A stretch of 43,239 nucleotides of DNA from Gammaproteobacteria bacterium. Its GTDB lineage: Bacteria; Pseudomonadota; Gammaproteobacteria; Burkholderiales; Burkholderiaceae_B. Numbering within the stretch: position 1 is the stretch's first letter; the number at the start of each line of letters is the position of its first letter. Position numbers and translations under genes: made by a program. The notes under the pieces are model-generated. The model was not told the DNA's origin. It worked only from the letters and a program-made list of their open reading frames with translations, and did not search any database. Location: contig JAHJCM010000136.1 in assembly GCA_018812945.1 (NCBI GenBank), positions 1-43,239 on the forward strand, written 5' to 3'. Positions 41,137-43,239 of this stretch are shown here, piece after piece.

Positions 41137-41808
41137 ATGAAGAAAAAACTGTCAGAAGACGTACGGGACCAAATTGAAGAACTGATCGCTTTTGGCAAAC
41201 TGCCGCCTGGCGACCATCTGGACGAAACCGAACTGGCGGATCGCTTTGGTGTGTCCCGAACCCCGATTCGAGAGGCTTTGAACCAACTGGCCACCGCCGG
41301 TTTGGTTGAACTGCGCGCGCGCCGCGGCGCTGTGGTGGCGCAGTTCAGCGCCCAGCAACTGGTTGAGATGTTTGAGGTGATGGGCGAATTCGAAGGCATG
41401 TGCGGCCGCCTTGCGGCCCGCAGGCTAACCGATGACGAACAAAAGGAGCTAGTGGCAACACACGAAGAATGCAAAGCTGCGATGGAACAAGGCGGTGACC
41501 CCGATGAGTACTACAAGCTCAACGACAAATTCCACGGTGTAATTTACCGTGGCAGCCACAATGAGTTTTTGATGGAGCAGGCCTGGGGCCTGCGAAGAAG
41601 GCTGCGACCTTATCGGCGCTTGCAGCTGCGGGTGCGTGGTCGCATTCCGACCTCACTGGATGAACACGACGCAATCGTGAAAGCGATTCTTGCCGGTGAT
41701 GGCGACACCGCGAATGAATTGTTACGTAGCCATGTGATGGTGCAAGGCCAGCGATTCGCTGATTTGGTGGCTTCGCTGCCTTTGTTGAAGGCAAGGTCAG
41801 CTGCCTGA
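41137..41808 (+). CDS. GntR family regulator (FCD), likely MdcY-like repressor
   Basis: A 223-residue regulator with a GntR winged helix (GDHLDETELADRFGVSRTPIREALNQLATAGLV) and a C-terminal FCD domain, whose metal-site residues are suggested by NDKFHGVIY and the late RSHVMVQG. FCD domains bind carboxylic acids. It is divergent from the dehalogenase-maleate-TRAP-malonate gene run and sits beside TTGTATACAA-type operators, so it probably represses that run until malonate or a related acid is present. I use the ATG at 41137; the track's TTG at 41101 starts inside the promoter region. Confidence 0.87.
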   Translation: MKKKLSEDVRDQIEELIAFGKLPPGDHLDETELADRFGVSRTPIREALNQLATAGLVELRARRGAVVAQFSAQQLVEMFEVMGEFEGMCGRLAARRLTDDEQKELVATHEECKAAMEQGGDPDEYYKLNDKFHGVIYRGSHNEFLMEQAWGLRRRLRPYRRLQLRVRGRIPTSLDEHDAIVKAILAGDGDTANELLRSHVMVQGQRFADLVASLPLLKARSAA

Positions 41809-41832
41809 ATCTTTTCGGCGCCGCTCAGTGAT

Positions 41833-42441
41833 CTACACTTTCGGCCTGGCCAAATCAAAATTGCCGCGGGTGGTGCAATAGCCATCGCCCGCCAGTTTTC
41901 CTACAGCATCCAGCAAGTCATTGGCGATTCGACCTTCCCGCATTGCAGTGTCGTTCACTTCCACGCCCAGCACATCCAGCAACATCATCGAGCCGCCCAT
42001 GGGGCCCTCACCCACAAGTTTCACTTCCCGCAAATTGCATTCGAAACGCACCAGTGCATCCTCTACGCCAGGAGCGGCCACCGCTTTGCTGAGCGATTTT
42101 TTCAAACCCGCTTTCTCGAATTCATCCACCTCGGGCGGGTAGTCGCCGCAACTGGTGTTCATCGCATCCACCAGCACATGGCTCACAATATTCACCACGC
42201 ATTCCTTTGTGGTTTGCAAATTGGTCAGGGTGTCTTTCTCGCTGCGGTCGCGTGGGTTCACCTGCACCACACACAGCACGGGTGGCTTGCAACTGGCAAC
42301 TGTAAAGAATGAATAAGGTGCCAAATTGGCAATGCCTTGTTCACTCAGCGTGCTAACCCAGGCAATGGGACGCGGCACCACTGCACCTGTCAACAACTGA
42401 TAGTTTTCACGAGGGCTGATTTCCGAGGTGTTGAAGTACAT
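41833..42441 (-). CDS. Flavin reductase family protein (FMN-binding)
   Basis: A 202-residue protein of the flavin reductase-like, FMN-binding split-barrel family (RPIAWVSTLSEQGIANLAPYSFFTVAS, CVVNIVSH). Members supply reduced flavin to partner monooxygenases or act as oxidoreductases. No monooxygenase gene lies nearby. It is convergent with the GntR gene and follows yaeQ by 15 bp, with which it may be co-transcribed. Confidence 0.87.
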   Translation of the reverse strand: MYFNTSEISPRENYQLLTGAVVPRPIAWVSTLSEQGIANLAPYSFFTVASCKPPVLCVVQVNPRDRSEKDTLTNLQTTKECVVNIVSHVLVDAMNTSCGDYPPEVDEFEKAGLKKSLSKAVAAPGVEDALVRFECNLREVKLVGEGPMGGSMMLLDVLGVEVNDTAMREGRIANDLLDAVGKLAGDGYCTTRGNFDLARPKV

Positions 42442-42456
42442 GCAGTGATGACCTCC

Positions 42457-42990
42457 CTAAACGATTGCGCTCTTCAGCGTAACAGGCTGCACCGCAGCCT
42501 CCCCTAGGTACACCGTGCCTTCCTGAATGGTGCAGGCCAAGTTCATGTTGCGCTGGGCCAGCCCAGCGAGCGTTGCGCCATCTTCCACACTCAGTTGAAG
42601 TACTTGCACCTTGTCCAGTTTGTTCAACCAGTCCTGGTTTTGTTTCCACCACACCTCTGCAGAGCGGGTGTAGCAGTAAATCACCACGCGCTCGGAACGG
42701 CCACAGGCTTTTTTAATTCGGCTCTCATCGGGTTGGCCCACATCGATCCACACCTTGATTTGACCCGTGGGGTCCACTTCCCACACAGCAGCTTCGTCTT
42801 CAGCCGACAAACCTTTCCCGAACTGAACGTCTTGCCCGGCGTGCATGGCAAAGGCCAGCAGGCGAACCATCATTCGCTCTTCAGTTTCAGAAGGGTGCAG
42901 TGCAAGCGTGAGTGAGTATTGGGCGAAGTGGTTGCGGTCCAGGTCGGACACATCCAGTTGAACTTTGTAAACGGTGGCTCGAAGGGCCAT
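42457..42990 (-). CDS. yaeQ: YaeQ family protein
   Basis: A 177-residue YaeQ protein with a PD-(D/E)XK nuclease-like fold; the family is widely conserved in proteobacteria and of uncertain function. Typical stretches are ALRATVYKVQLDVSDLDRNHF, LALHPSETEERMMVRLLAFA, and VWIDVGQPDESRIKKAC. I start at the ATG at 42990 (MALRATVYK), the usual family start; the track adds eight residues. Confidence 0.92.
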   Translation of the reverse strand: MALRATVYKVQLDVSDLDRNHFAQYSLTLALHPSETEERMMVRLLAFAMHAGQDVQFGKGLSAEDEAAVWEVDPTGQIKVWIDVGQPDESRIKKACGRSERVVIYCYTRSAEVWWKQNQDWLNKLDKVQVLQLSVEDGATLAGLAQRNMNLACTIQEGTVYLGEAAVQPVTLKSAIV

Positions 42991-43046
42991 GGGGCGACTC
43001 GCGGTTTGAAACATTCAAACCGCGATTATCGCTGATTACTGCAGGA

Positions 43047-43239
43047 TTAACGACCCATGCGGCGCAGGGCAGCCGTGGAGAAGTCAGCAGGCGAGTACTT
43101 CTTGCCAAACTCGGCAAACTTTTCTTCGTTGGTCAAACCACCCACCAGGTAGCGGCGCGACTGCAAGTCGTAAATAACCTCGCCGGAGGATGCAAACGCG
43201 GGAGCATGGTAAGCCTGCGTACCGAACACCTCACGAACG
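43047..43239 (-). CDS. C-terminus of DUF1329-like protein (cut by window edge)
   Basis: The last 64 codons of a minus-strand gene that runs off the window; the frame stays open to base 43239, so the track's GTG start is not real. The tail has SSGEVIYDLQSRRYLVGGLTNEEK and ends DFSTAALRRMGR, which resembles the C-terminus of DUF1329 outer-membrane-associated proteins. The identification rests on this short tail only. Confidence 0.55.
   Translation of the reverse strand, partial: VREVFGTQAYHAPAFASSGEVIYDLQSRRYLVGGLTNEEKFAEFGKKYSPADFSTAALRRMGR

Noticed and set aside
1-43239. CRISPR array, rRNA or tRNA genes
   Set aside because: No regularly spaced repeat series and no recognisable rRNA or tRNA sequence was seen on either strand by reading; a dedicated scan was not possible.

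Overview
The window reads as a chromosomal segment of a betaproteobacterium. My guess is a Burkholderiales member, possibly Limnobacter-like. The grounds are the RegB/RegA redox pair, a YaeQ protein, an EgtB/SenA-type non-haem iron enzyme, NnrU, and a biotin-independent malonate decarboxylase cluster, all at moderate GC. No rRNA, tRNA, CRISPR array, integrase or transposase gene is visible.

Region 1 (about 0.2-20.6 kb) is housekeeping and stress metabolism. In order it holds a TVP38 membrane domain fused to a disulfide oxidoreductase, a DOPA-type extradiol dioxygenase, a Nudix lipoprotein and a ZIP metal transporter. An EgtB/SenA-like sulfoxide/selenoxide synthase follows, divergent from an OxyR-like peroxide sensor. 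Next come a FadR-type GntR regulator with a fatty-acid/sterol hydroxylase-like protein, NnrU, a strong bidirectional terminator, a Na+/H+ antiporter, the RegA/RegB pair, a TonB receptor facing a PepSY membrane protein across an 18-bp inverted repeat, a large alpha/beta-hydrolase lipoprotein, an HPP protein and an acyltransferase.

Region 2 (about 20.7-28.8 kb) is accessory DNA with uneven base composition. It begins with a RelE/ParE-Xre toxin-antitoxin pair. Then comes an operon of two paralogous exported proteins followed by a signal-less class 3 lipase, which looks like an effector with duplicated immunity genes. A Fic protein follows, with a striking pair of tandem palindromic operators over its start codon. 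Then there is a short run of integron gene cassettes without an integrase (CALIN-like): an unknown protein with an Rx4H motif, an intact attC, a trypsin-like protease, a collapsed attC, a small Cys/His/Asp protein, a second intact attC, a DsbA-like protein, a half attC, and a HigB-HigA pair.

Region 3 (about 28.8-41.8 kb) is a long minus-strand catabolic run controlled by a divergent GntR regulator. In transcription order it is type II haloacid dehalogenase, maleate isomerase, TRAP transporter DctP-DctQ-DctM, malonate decarboxylase mdcA-C-D-E-G-B-H, and a TauE/SafE permease. A TTGACA promoter with two GTATAC-centred operators sits at its head. The inferred role is uptake of small dicarboxylates and conversion of malonate to acetate plus CO2 and of maleate to fumarate. 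The dehalogenase may extend this to halogenated acids.

The right end carries a flavin reductase, YaeQ, and the C-terminus of a DUF1329-like protein cut by the window edge.
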